From positions 63,235-127,234 of the forward strand of contig MU129088.1 of assembly GCA_014904985.1 (NCBI GenBank): a stretch of 64,000 nucleotides of DNA, in the 5' to 3' direction. This document shows positions 46,679 through 58,945 of this stretch, piece by piece (position 1 is the stretch's first letter; the number at the start of each line of letters is the position of its first letter). The notes beneath the pieces were generated by a model that ran no database searches, had not been told where the DNA came from, and saw nothing but the letters and a program-made list of their open reading frames with translations. Made by a program: the position numbers and the translations under genes. The DNA comes from Hydnum rufescens UP504. Taxonomy: Eukaryota > Basidiomycota > Agaricomycetes > Cantharellales > Hydnaceae.

Positions 46679-49653
46679 TTAATCCTCATGTCCCAGAACC
46701 AGGTCGGGGGAGGCTAGGAATGTGAGGTCCTCTGCCTCAGGTCCTTCTTCCAACTCCCCATTTTCATCATCATCAGAACTTGCTTCTTCAGCCTCTTCTT
46801 CCCCAGGTGATAAAACTTCCTCAGCCTGGGCTCTACCTTGTTGGCAGACCCATGCCCTCTGTAATGGAGGCAGTTGGTCTGGAATGTTTCCCCAGTCCAC
46901 CCACCCATCCCTACCAAGAAGTCCTGCTGTGTGATGTTTCCAGTTGTTGACCAGGTCATGCAAGTGATGTAACTCCATTAAGACAAAGAATTTGACATCT
47001 TCATCTGTCCACATCCCCAGAGTTGTTAGTTTACATTCAGTCAAGTTGGAAGGAACCCCTACCATTGCAAAAATCAAAGGCATGCTGGGTAGCAGCATAC
47101 TGCTTTGTGAACCAGCAACATAGATTGGAGAGTTCAGCTTTGCAGCGCCTAAGCTCCTCTTGGTGGTTTTCCAGCTCCTGGGCATGTCAGATGCCCTCAC
47201 AGACTTCTTTGTCTGCAAGCCAAGCAGGGACCCTCCCATCTGGAAAATTTGCCATGTCCTCATGATGAGGCACTTGCCAAATATCTTCATCCACATCCAA
47301 CTTATAAACAGATGATGAAATTTCTGGAGGGATATATGCATCCCTTGCAACATTCCCTTTTCCTCTAAGTTTCATCAGCTGCTGTCAGATATCCTCATAT
47401 CACTTCAGTGTTGCTTGAATCCCAGAGACTTGACCCTTCATTGCCTTCTCCACATGCTCCTTAGTCTTGTGATCCAGCTGGCGACTTGTGTCAGCATGCT
47501 CCAGCCCAGCAAGCTCAAATTTACATGCGCGAAGCTTCATCAGGAGCTGGTCCCTCACAACCCGGACATTCAGCTGGAGGTTTATCCACTTGTTGGTCTT
47601 TAACCGCTCCAACTCCTTGTGGGACTTCTGATCCGAGAGATGAAGTTCCTGGGTCTTTCTTGAAATATTACTCTCAAGGCGCTGCACACTAGCCCGTATC
47701 TCTGTAATCTTCAACTGTAGCTCATCCTCCACTGCAATTGTCACATTATCAGTTGCAAGACCTGCAAGCTCATCCATGAGTTCCTTCAGATGCACCTGGA
47801 GTGAGTCTGCAGACTGGGACATAGACAGGATGTGTTCTATCACATGGGATCCCTTTGTCTTTGACTGGCGAGGGACTAGTCTGCTTTGAAAAGAGCGCTG
47901 TTCCTTGAACTGGCCCAAGAGATACTGGACTGAGGCCCCATCCAGTTTCTCCTGAGCCTGAGCCTCATGTCCTACAGTGCATGACACATGATCACAGAGC
48001 CATTTCCCCACACCCTCTTGCTTGAGCTCATCTATATGCTCGACTTGAAGATCAATTATGAAGAGACAGCGATGGTACTAGCAAGAGATTGACCATCAGT
48101 CTACTCATCAACTTAGCTTAGCAAGTGAATGTACATACACCAGTGACCCTTAGACCAGGAATAAGTCATCTGAGCTCACTACAGAACCTCTCACACCCCT
48201 CACCGTCAGACAGACCCCATTTTTCTGACTTCTGGGGGTGATACCACAGTTGGCAAGTCCATTGATGGCTGTAACCATGGAAAACAGAGACACCAAACTC
48301 AATCTGTCCCATCCATTCAGGCATGATGTTCCACTTAAGGAGACTACGATGGATTTGACATGCAATATCATACAACAGCCCGACTGTCCAATCCTTAGGT
48401 AGATCTTTGAGGAGTGCCAAGATCAGAGCAAAGGCATAGAACTGTTTTTCACCAGCAGTACGCATATTGGCAATGTAGATTGGACTATCATGCCGACATA
48501 GCATAGCCATTAGCCCTGTGTCATCAAAGCACTGAGTGGAAGCCTTGATGTGATCACCATCAGCTGCAATGAATGAGTCGCCACAGGTGTCAAGAACAGA
48601 ATTTGGAATATTCATTCCTGGTTCAATGGAATCATCATCGCATGGCCTGTTTCTATCATCCTCCACCAACTCATCTGCCTTTCGCTTCCTGCCTGCTCCA
48701 GCTGGACTCTTTGTTGGTTGAACCTCATTGATCCTGGCAGCCATATCATCAAGGTCTGCCTGCAGAAGCTCGACTGTCCTTGGAGAGAATATCTCTGGGT
48801 CCCAGGCACCTGTCTGACCCTCAAAGCCTTTTCTCCAGTCTTTGTCATGGTTGCATTTGAGTTGAAAATTTGCATCTATGCAAACAATGACAGTGGCCTG
48901 AAGATCAGCTGCATGCCTCCCTCCAAAGCAAAGAGCACAGCATGATTGCAAGTATGCGCTTGGACACTCCAGGGCACCATCAACTTTAGTAGGCCTGGTG
49001 AAATTGTGCGCATTCAGATATACTCAAGCTGGGATCAAGGTTTTTTCATCGAGTGCAGGGGTAGGAGGGCGATCAGAGGACAGAGTGGAGTTCAATGATT
49101 CATGAAAAGAATTGATGATTTTTGTCATCTCTGCCTTCACCAGTCTAACAAGAACTTGATAGTGGGCAAGAGTGTTGGCAAATCGTTGACGAAGGGAATC
49201 CCCAGTTGCAAATTCATGGCCATGAGCCTTTAGATATTTCATAAGGGTTGCTGCCCAGGCTCGTTCATTAGGTGCCATATTTACAAAGAGATCTGATACA
49301 AACTCCAACATATCCATGCTCACAGCCAAAGTCGGAGCCAATGGAGAGCATGGGAACAATCCCTGGCTCACAAGCTGGATTGCTGCAGGGTGACAAGAGC
49401 AAACAACCAAATCAATGTCCTCCAAATATTCCATATGCACACAAACGATCTTCAGTATGTGATGATGCTGTGAACACATACAGGGTTCTATGGAATCAAC
49501 CCGGGCCCCAGTGTTCCATTCTCTTTGAAACCTCATAAAAGGACAAATCAGTGATGGGAGGACATCGTCACCCCACTGACAAGCCTGTGTGTGTTTCCAC
49601 CAGTGCATGACAAGATAGTTTGTCTTGGACTTGGACAACACATACATTGGCCT
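46679..49653 (-). pseudogene. KDZ (Kyakuja-Dileera-Zisupton) family transposase
   Basis: DDE-type DNA transposase. The N-terminus has the cysteine cluster and its follow-up CSCHPAAIQLVSQGLFPCSP, with LAVSMDMLEFVSDLFVNMAP. A TGA at 49,024 breaks it before VYLNAHNF. The core follows: LCFGGRHAAD, VIVCIDANFQLKCNHD (first acidic residue), LCRHDSPIYIANMRTAGEKQ, WTVGLLYDIACQIHRSLLKW, FGVSVFHGYSHQWTCQLWYH and GLSDGEGCERF. A 61-nt intron (48,078-48,138, donor GTATGT, acceptor CTTGCTAG) joins LIPGLRVTG to YHRCLFIIDLQVEHIDELKQ exactly in phase. A coiled-coil part, VPAWLADKEVCEGI with a frameshift near 47,190, and an acidic tail complete it. TGA plus frameshift make it inactive. Length is close to full for the family. 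Confidence 0.92.
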
Positions 49654-50034
49654 CAGGTGCCATTTCCGGCTCGAAATTGATGTCTAAGTGGTGGGATTCG
49701 ATAAATGTTGATCGCTCAGTCACTTGATGGCAGGAAGATTGGATGTCTGCTGGTTTGACAGTGTAGTAATTACTCCATTTGGCCCTGAGCCTACAACTTC
49801 AGCGATTGGATATTTGGAATGCCATCGTTTGGGACAAAGAGTAGATGAAGAAGAATTGGCAGAGATCTGGGAAGACAATGTGGAGGGAGTAGAACTTGTT
49901 CATTGACGAATCAATCGTTTTACAGTCGAGTTCATTTTGGATTACTGGCACAATTCCGGGCAGTGAAGCACAGAGTAGAATGGGACACAAATAGGTGGGC
50001 TGTGGTGCAGAACCTTCGTTAGCGCTGGCAAACA
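49654..50034. other. Upstream of the KDZ gene, no separate gene recognised
   Basis: May contain the first codons or the promoter of the transposase; nothing else is supported. Confidence 0.35.
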
Positions 50035-50720
50035 CGGGGTGTTAAAAAGCGTAGACGACACACAACATGGGCAGGCCATGATCAGTGAGTTGGGATTGGA
50101 GTAAGAACGCAGAACAAGGAGTGCCCAACGCAGGCAGACTGCGATCAGCAAGTTGGTTTGGGGTAAGAACACAGAGGAGGGTGCCCAATGCAGGCAGACT
50201 GCGATCAGCAAGTTGGTTTGGGGTAAGAACACAGAGAGAGGAGGGTGCCCAATGCAGGCAGGCCGCGATCAGCAAGTTGGTTCAGAGTAAGAACACAGAG
50301 GGAGGAGGGTGCCCAACGCAGGCAGACTGCGATCAGCAAGTTGGTTTGGAGTAGGAACACAGAGGGAGGAGGGTGCCCAATGCAGGCAGGCCACGATCAG
50401 CAAGTTGGTTTGGAGCGAGAACACAGAACAAGGAGGGTGCCCAAAGCAGACAGGCTACAATCAGTGAGTTGGTTTGGAGTGAGAGCACAGAACAAGGATG
50501 GTGCCCAACGCAGGCAGGCTGCGATCAGCAAGCTGGTTTGGAGTAAGAACACAGAACAAGGTGAGTGCCCAATGCAGGCAGGCTGTGATCAGCAAGTTGA
50601 TTTGGAGTAAGAAGGCGGAATCGAGAACTTCGAGAAGGGTGCCCAACACAGGCAGGCTGCGATCAGTGAGTTGATTTGGAGTGAGAATGCAGATGCGTAG
50701 TGTTGATTTGTAATTTGGAT
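50035..50720. repeat. Minisatellite, about ten copies of a 61-68 bp unit
   Basis: The unit reads GTGCCCAACGCAGGCAGACT, then GCGATCAGCAAGTTGGTTTG and a variable GGGTAAGAACACAGAGGGAGG part. Frames through it are repeat artefacts. Confidence 0.93.
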
Positions 50721-52369
50721 CCATCACTGTGTTGACTCAGAGGTCACCAAACTCTCTTTGTTCTCACCTCAGTTGAGTCGATAGTACTACCCAGCCTGCC
50801 TGAGTTGTGCCATTGACCGAATGAGTCCATTGTACAAAACTGAAATGCCCGACCACAATTCGCAGCTGAGGTACCGTTCTGGCCAGCTTGTCTGCCATTT
50901 GTCAGAAGACCCCCAGCCTCGTTCGATAAACTGATCAAATTTCCCTCACATGTCATTGATGATTCACTGCAGCGGCCCATTATCGCTCCAAAAAAACCGG
51001 CAACTAGGGGCAGGGGATTTTTTAGATGTGCGAAGTCTAACCGATGTGGATTCTTGGGGTAAGTAACAGGATGTCTTCCCTAGTGTTGTCTAATGGCTAT
51101 GGTGTTTAGCCCTGTCTGGCCTTGATGATGTCGCTGCTACCGGCCCCCTTGCGAGTGATGAACCGCCCATCCCCCTCCGACTTGTTGACCTCACCCCGTC
51201 TTCTCTCCCAATCCCCCCACCCTCCCCCAGTGCTTCCAAGCGGAGACAGTGAGGGAGTCAGGTCCGCTCGCTTGGAGGCAGAGAATGCTGCACTCGCATG
51301 GAACTTAGTAGTCTTCAGGGCAAACTCAGTCAATGCAAGGATGACTTAAGTCTTGCAGAAGAGAAATATGATAGATTGGTTGCTGGAATTGGCAGGTTGC
51401 TTGCTGTGGACTGATTTTCATGGTTTCTGTATTATGCAACACACCCCCTTGCTTACAATCCATGTGTGTGGAAATATATGCTTTACTTTGGATTCAGAGA
51501 GCCAGGATGACAGACAAACACATATGGTGAACTACAGAGGAAGAAAAAGAAGTGGTTGATGTATGAGAAACCCCCCCCCACCCCATCACTGTATCAGTGA
51601 GTGTGGCTCATTGGGAATATACATGAGGAAAAAATGTATGTCAGAGAAGGTCTTGGTTCAGTCGTGCTGTCGGGACCACAAAGGGGAACCATGTTAACCA
51701 TGAAAACATCACAAAAGAAATGAAACTGACCTTGTTGACTATCAATATCCATCCCATTGTTTGACCCTCATCCCTCGCTATACTCTAATTCGACACGTGT
51801 ATTCCCCAATGGGACTGAAGTGTGGAAGATGGTATGGACAATAGGAATGAAGCAAGGATGCACCAGTGACTGGCATATGGCTTGATGCATGGCTTCCTGC
51901 CTTACTTGTCCACACTCCAAAGCTGGTCTGCTCAGTGGACCGAGTACATAGTTTGTTGGGGATGTCCACAAGGTATTGAGAGTTAACTCTTGCGAGAAGT
52001 AGCCTGTAAGGGAGATGTGAAGGGATTGGAGTGGATGAGAGGTCGATGATGAATCTGTTGACACAGGGGAAGGTTGTCGAGGTAGTCCATGTGTTGAGGG
52101 TGGTGCTGACCACAAGTATTGTGGGGGTGGCTGGGTGCAGCGTTCCCATAACTTGATTCCAACCACCATGAACATGCTCATCAACACCCATAGATTCAGC
52201 AGGTGTGGTAGGAGGACCAGATACTGGCGGGTGAGAGTTTGATGGTCCCACCATAGACATGGTGGCAACATGTCCAGATCACATAGAACATATACGCATA
52301 ACGAGGCTCTGGGTTAACTGGGCTGTTGGGCCTGGCGATGTTGTGCCAGCATCAGTACTTCGCTTTTCT
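50721..52369. other. No gene recognised
   Basis: Two overlapping minus-strand frames of 160-167 codons at 51,768-52,271 and short frames near 51,120. None resembles a known protein, and the overlap suggests low-complexity Pro/Ser/Thr-rich sequence. Possibly the remains of a gene. Confidence 0.35.
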
Positions 52370-52860
52370 GCATCTCCAGCACTTGGCAAACTTGTGAGGA
52401 GTCTTCTCCCATTTTCCATAAGTCATATTTGCACATTGCCTAATACCACCTCAGCCCTCATCCTTGCGACATGCGTTGTGCATAATGATGCCACCCCAGT
52501 ATTGGATCTCATTGGGAAGACAGGGTAATTGCGGCTCTGAGGGAGATGGTCTGAAGGCAAAGCGTTCGACAAGGGAGAATATATTCATCAAAGGACGCGA
52601 AGGGTCTGAAGGAGGATCAGATTGAGATGAAGTGGAAGATGAATGTGTCGGCATGGGATTTGGCCACAGCTTGTAAAATGCCTGACATAGATATGGAGAT
52701 TTTGAAAGATATCCCAGGAGTTGAAGGGATAGAAGAACATCCTCGTCTTTGTAAGGCCCTTGCTTTTGGGATGACAAGTTCACTGCAACTCCACTCTGAC
52801 TACCCACATGGGAGTCAGCAGCTCGGGCATGTGCTGCTCAAGTGGTGGCTTCTATTCCCA
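52370..52860 (-). pseudogene. MYND-type zinc finger protein, fragment
   Basis: The minus-strand frame gives LLGYLSKSPYLCQAFYKLWP, NIFSLVERFAFRP, then LPNEIQYWGGIIMHNACRKDEG and, past a TGA, GGIRQCANMTYGKWEKTPHK with FAKCWRCRKAKY. This succession (armadillo-like part, CANM.CGKWE, then the C-x2-C-R-K-A-x-Y-C start of a MYND finger) is widespread in Agaricomycetes. The second half of the finger is lost after a TGA in place of the expected continuation. It is a fragment without its N-terminus. Confidence 0.6.
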
Positions 52861-53039
52861 TAGTCAACCGCATCTAGCAAGTTTTCAGGCAAGGTGATGG
52901 GTCCATTAATGTCAATTGGACCAGTGAACATTGCATTTGGCCCTAATTGGGATGAGTGGTCAGCCAGTGTAGTGAGAGCAGCACGAGGAGTCACATCAAC
53001 TGTCCCAGCCATTGTGGGATTGTGGCAATGACCTTGGGA

Positions 53040-53275
53040 ACACAGCAAGAGGGTGCCCAACACAGGCAGGCCATGATCAGCGAGTTGGTTTGGAGTGAGA
53101 ACACAGAACAAGATGAGTGCCCAATGCAGGCAGGCCATGATCAGCGAGTTGGTTTGGAGTAAGAACAGGGTGCCCAACACAGGCAGACTGTGATCAGTGA
53201 GTTGGTTTGGAGTAGGAATACAGAAAGAATGTGCCCAACGCAGGCAGGCTGTGATCAGCAAGTTAGGTTGGATAT
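53040..53275. repeat. Second array of the 61-68 bp minisatellite
   Basis: About four units (GTGCCCAACACAGGCAGGCC and ATGATCAGCGAGTTGG), same orientation as 50,035-50,720. Confidence 0.9.
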
Positions 53276-55466
53276 GAGCTCCACGAGATAATTTGGTTCT
53301 GTGACAGTCAGGTCTGAGACTGACTCAACTGAATTGAGCCAAGTCAACTGCAATCAATACATTGGGGCTGTTTTTTGCCACAGGATGAAAGAGAATGGAT
53401 TCAAATGGTCTTTCACAATAGCAAAAACAAATGTCAAAACAGTACCAAAGACTACTCAAAATAAATACAGTTGGTCTCCAAAATGGTGCTTTGAGGTTTG
53501 TTTTGGGCTCTATTGTGAAACACCCTAATGATAGAAGTCAATAAGTCTGAGGCAAGGAGTGGTGTGATGACAGCACCATGAGGCTTTCTTTTTAAAGTCA
53601 CAAGTCACTTACAATGTCACACATTTTTAGCTGCATATTAATGGCACATGTGGCCCACATCTTTACATTACTATGAAAAACTTGAATTAAATACCATCAT
53701 TGGCACTGTCACTGTTGCTTTCATTTGCATCATACTCTGACCCTCTGTGTTCAGTGTTAGAATTTTGTGGGTCTTCAACCTCATCTTATAAGTGGAGACA
53801 GCTTTTTCAGCTTGGCCAGCCACAAGTCCAGAGCCTGAATGTTGACTGAATCTAAAAACAGAAAATAGGGGTAGACATCAAGGAAGCCATTGCAGGACCA
53901 AGAATCCAGTCAGATCTATATGAAATCAATTGCCCTATGTGGGGTTGTTAACTTGATGTTTAATGAAGGCATGTATTACACAGGCTTGCATGATAATACA
54001 GACCACGTCCATTTCTTCCACCACATGGACTGCATCCGTTTCTTCTGCTACACAGATCGTGTCCATTCTGTAGCCACCACATCTGGCATGCAAGACACTC
54101 CACGTGGATAGTCTCTCGCATAAAGGCTGTCTGCCTCCTGACTCAGTCATACTTGAGGTGGCAGAGTCACTGCAGAGTCTCTAGTATGAGGGACCATGGG
54201 CTAGGTTACCACAGGATGTGAAGGCCATGGGTATATAAGTACCGATCTCCTTGCTACTTTCTCCCTATTCTTTTTTCTGCATCCTGCCCAATTTTTCTCT
54301 CACACACACTGAATCCTCATTGGAGGGTGATATTTGCTAGAGATATGAGTGCACTGCCATCCGATCCTTCAAACACACAAGTAGCTAATGTAGGGCCACC
54401 CCCTATAGTGGGGGACCTCAGGAAGACTACAATTATGTAACTCGGCAGTGAGTGCGATGTCGTTGTTGGCATTCTCTCAAGGTCTCGATTACGTAATTCA
54501 GCAATTGGTGCAGTTTGCCAACAGTTTGAGTGAGTCTCCATACAACTAGCTCCTGTGACATCAGTGGAGATGCATAAGCAAGAATTCATTGTTTCACCAT
54601 ATTATTAATGAGGCAGTGACACCTGGATAAGGGAGAAGACTGTATTAGGGTACCTAATGAGGCGATTATACATAATGAAGGATGGCTAGGGTATGTAGTG
54701 AGTGGTCCTGGACTTTACCTCAGCATACACCAGTAAAGGGAGGTCCGGCGGCAAGTAGTCATTCGGCAAGTGGCATGCCCACACTGGGAGCTCAGACCTT
54801 GTGGCATGTAGAAGCTCTATTGGATGTGGCAGTGTCATTCAAGATGCTCCACTGCCATGTGAATGTGGGTCCCCATCCCAGCTGATGGAAGATGTTATCA
54901 TGGGGTGACTGTATTCTCCAGTGTCACAGTCCATGTCTGATCGTCTATCTCTCTGCTGCCCTATGATTCTTACCATTATCATTGCACTGATGGGATGAGC
55001 ATTGTCAATTTTTTTGGTTGACAAAGCCATGTTATTGCATCCATTTTGCATTGAATTCACATTCAGCTGCTGCTTCATTTGAATACATTCATACCTAGAC
55101 ATTGACTTGTCCCATTGAAATTTGCCAAGTACTCTGGGGCCTTGGAACATTAATTGAGTGTGTTTAATCCTGTCTTGCATAGTACGAGTGTATATCCCAT
55201 CATACTTGCAATGCCCAGTCTCAGTCCACATTCCTGCAAGACACCAAAGGCCGAGATTCCGGGTGTTGCCGGATGTGCTGGTGTTGAGTCACTACTACTA
55301 CAACCCCAACCCCAACAGGTGTGCATGTTTCATAGCTGAGAGACTGCGCATCTGAGTACCCCTCGGAGTGTGTGGTCTCTGGGTGAACCATGATTGATAC
55401 CCTTTTTTCCCTAGTGTTGTCTCCATTGCGAGGAGACATAGTGCCTTGGTAGATCCCAAGGTGATT
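53276..55466. other. Mostly unannotatable; possible promoter of the gene downstream
   Basis: GTATATAAG at 54,232 is followed by a CT-rich stretch (TTTCTCCCTATTCTTTTTTC) and by ATGAGTGCACTGCC at 54,346, a plausible fungal promoter and start. The frame from there ends after 31 codons, and further exons could not be joined. A minus-strand frame of 130 codons at 54,839-55,231 is unrecognised. A short 30-33 bp repeat with CATTTCTTCC/CGTTTCTTCT lies at 54,000-54,070. Confidence 0.3.
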
Positions 55467-56153
55467 ATGGCCCCCAATGCCAACAAGAAAAAGGCCGGAA
55501 CCAAGGCAAAGGTGTCAACCTCAAAGGTCCAAGTGAGTCCGATGAGCACAAGCAAGACATTCTTTATTCTCAATACAATTCCTGTGGTGCATATGGCTTT
55601 TTCACCCCATGTGTGGGTCAACCTCCCATTATATGCTTGGGAGATTGGAATGCAATATCTGGCTGTTTTTTGCCATTGTATCAGAGTGCCCCTGACCACA
55701 ATTTGGTGGCATGATAAAGTAAGTCTTTACAACTGAGAGAATTTATTGACCCCGCTAATATCATCGACATCAGCACTCAGGCTACATGCTGGAGACCGAG
55801 TGCAATGACACAATGTCAAAGATCGGGTTCTACTCAGTCAAGGACATGACCAGAGATGGTCTCGATGTGTCAACTTCCTTTGCCTCGGTCCACATCCTAC
55901 TGAGCATGTTCACATACGAGGCTGATGCCATATCAGCCAGTAAGACCATTTCATAATCTAATTGTCCATCACTAACTCGTTGTATCCATAGGTTTCAACA
56001 AAGCTCCTGCCATGTTCTGTAATGGCTCGTCCCCCACAAAAGATGTCATGTCATCTCAAACAGTTTCATATGCTGATGCCCTCTGCGATTTCCCTGAGGG
56101 CATGTACATCCCTTCTCCACTTCCTCCGTATTTTGACCATCCGTTCCTTCTGC

Positions 56154-57840
56154 TATAGAAGAAGGGTTGGGAGCTCCAATGACTGTTAAATCAAAATCTG
56201 GTTCAGCCAGTGTGTAGATAGGAGACTGTGTTTCTGTTTATTCAAATGGGTTGGTTCACTTCAATGGTTGATCACTCTCTGCAAGATATGTATGTGTTTA
56301 TTGGAGATTGGAATGTGATATGGACTAGCAATAGTCAATGATATATCATAGATGCTTATAGGAAGGCTTATACATCGTATGGAATGCTTATAGAAAGGCT
56401 TATATGTGGGGATGCTTATGGAATATGGGATGCTTATGAAGCTATATGTCTGGGATGCTTATGGAGAGGCTTATATGTGTTTGTGTTGTGTTTGTTCGTT
56501 TACTGATATTTGTGTGTCCTTGTTTACGTCCTCCTGGTCGAAATGCGGATATCTGTGGGCTATTGAATGGTCAGTGCTTGGTTAGTTTTGTTAGTATGCT
56601 TCAATCTTCTTTCCTGACTTGTATTTCGTTATGCTTACTTTTTCCTTGGATGTCCAGCAACTCTAACCTTAGGTTCTGCAACTATCCTTGGCTTCAGTAT
56701 TTCGCATAGATGGCTTCCAGTAGCTTGGTCTCAACAACCTTGAAGATGACTTAGCTCCAGATGGCTTTAGATAGACAGTTCTTTAGATTATAAGCAGAAT
56801 TGTTGACAGTAGTAGACAGTGGTTGATTTTCAGAGTGAGGAGATCAGGGGGAACAAGAAAATCTGCTAGCTTATATACCTATCTGAAGGTGGCTGTGCAT
56901 GGAGCAAGAACAAAAGAGTAATAAAGCTATGAGATCATAGTGATGTCATGGGGGAGTCATAGTGGAGTAGAACAAAAGAGTAATAAAGAAATGATGTCAT
57001 AATGCGGTCATAGCTGAGTCATCCGTAGAGTGTGATGTCATAGTGATGTCATTCATAAAGAGAACAAAAGGATTCATAAAGGGAATGATGTCACTAATTT
57101 GCTGAGCTTGTGGAGTGGTTGGAGCATGATGTCACTGGTCTTGTGATGTGTTTTGGGGCTCATGGGAAGCGAAATTAAGGGACATCTCTGGGTTCTGGAG
57201 ATTAATCTGAGCATAGTCCAGTGGTTAAGGTGTTTTTGTTACTGGTTAATAAAAGGAACAAGTGCATGGTGTGGGATTCAATGCAGAGACAGCAGTTTGC
57301 ATCTGTAATAGGCATGCTTGGTACCATTCGATGCGGATTTGTAACAGCTTTCTGGGCGTGGTAGTTCTGAGCAGATCGGATGTGAATTGACAGAGAAATT
57401 CGTTTTTTACTGATGGGTGTTGATTCTGATAGTAATATCATTCTGTAGAGTTCAGTTTTGATCTGTTCTTCGCGTGCTCAGTACCGTTGGATGCGGATTT
57501 TTTATATCTTTCTAGACGCGGTTTTTCTGAGAGGATTTAATGTGAACTGACGGAGATATTCGTTTTTTACTGGAAATCCTGGATTTTAATAGTAAAATTG
57601 GCCTGGAGAGTGCAGTTTTGGTCTGTTCGACTTGTGTTTGGTATCGTTCAAAAGGTGTGAATCGTAGCTTTCTAAGCGTTATATGGGCGTACCTCTCCGA
57701 TCAAAACTGATCGAGTTGTAAAACGAATTCGGTTTCTGCACATAGCCGTAATTAATTTCATAATCGGTCATGTGATCGTCCAATGGCTGGAAGTAGTGTA
57801 ATTTCGCATTTTCTGATACTGGATGTTTTTATCTTCCACA
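56154..57840 (-). mobile_element. 1687-bp repeat, left copy, with 4-bp target duplication
   Basis: Read on the minus strand it starts TGTGGAAGATAAAAACATCC and ends CCTTCTTCTATA. CTGC (plus strand) is duplicated at 56,150-56,153 and 57,841-57,844. The same element lies in opposite orientation at 60,632-62,271. TG...TA ends suit an LTR, so this may be a solo LTR; it contains no coding domain. It holds a tRNA-like unit and three related modules of about 150 bp. Its first bases supply the TAG at 56,156 that now ends the interrupted gene's frame. Confidence 0.88.
57215..57310 (+). repeat. tRNA-like unit inside the left 1687-bp repeat
   Basis: TAGTCCAGTGG fits the polymerase III A box (TRGYNNARNGG). 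GGATTCAATGC about 60 nt later resembles a B box; the right-hand copy reads GGATTCGATGC in its own orientation at 61,187-61,257. Followed by GGTACCATTCGATGCGG modules. This suggests a tRNA-derived SINE absorbed into the repeat. Confidence 0.5.
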
Positions 57841-58316
57841 CTGCATAAATGGTATGTGATGCCTTCCTCATTGTTTATTGCTCCCCCTGTTTCCTCAACC
57901 ATTGGCTCCTCTGCCACTGGTTCCTCTGCCACCAGTTCCTCTGCTGCCGGTTCTTCTGCTGCCAGTTCCTCTGCCATTGGTGTAAAGTGCACCCTTCCTC
58001 CACTTCCGTGATTCACGAAAAGGCAGAGAACGGAAGGGATTGTTGCTGAGGGTGGGGACATCATGATGGAGGATGGAGGCAATGTTTCCATTCCTGCCAT
58101 TGATGGGGATGGTGATGTCATGATGCAAGATGGGGCTAGTGTAGCAGCCACCACTCTGAGCAGTGGGGCTGCCATGCGTAGCTCACATGTATGCTTCCTC
58201 CTGGGTCGCCCAATTCTTGGCACATGTCGGATGTGGATAGGATTGTCGAAGAAACGTCTTCTTTGAGTGCACCGGTTTGCCTTGTTGAATCTCCTTTCTC
58301 CATCATTGCTGTTTGT

Positions 58317-58945
58317 TGTCAGGGCCATGCTGTGATGAGAGCACCAAACAAATATAAACACAGATAACTCCGACTAAGTCCAGTGTAAGTCCAGCTAAGT
58401 CCAGGAGAATCCGGGCAAGAATGAGATAACGAGGATAGGAGGGGATGGAGAGGCAGTCCAGCAGCCTGGAAGGGACTAGGCAGAAATGAGCACAGTGGTC
58501 CTTAAGCTCACGGAGTCAACTGGGGAGTACTCGGACTGTAGTCTGGAGTAGAAGCAGAAATCCTGAGATTAACATTAAGGGAATAGGTACAGTGAGGCTA
58601 ACCTGTAGTCTGGAGTAGAAGCAGAAATCCTGAGAGACCAAAGCTGAGTCTCTGGATGTCACCCCAGACTACTTATACATAGTTCCTATACTACAGGGGA
58701 TTGATCACTTAATGAGGTGGTTACAGGGGGGCAGGCACAAGAGGGGGAGTGGGCAGGGGACAGGAAAGTGGAGGGAACAGGGACAGGGACAGGGGTAAGT
58801 GTGTGGGAACCGGAAGTAAAGGAAATGAGGAAATGAAGGGGAAATGAAATGGAGATGGGGACAAATCGGAAACAGGCCGGAATCAAAACTGGAAACAAAC
58901 CGGAAACAAATCTGGAATTAACTGGGAAACAGACGAACTCTGACA
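58317..58945 (-). mobile_element. Solo LTR, 629 bp, same family as 42,217-42,857
   Basis: TGTCAGGGCCATGC...CTCTGACA. The flanks are TTTGT and GTTGT, a target duplication with one mismatch. Inserted into the unknown large gene, probably in or next to an intron. Confidence 0.88.
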
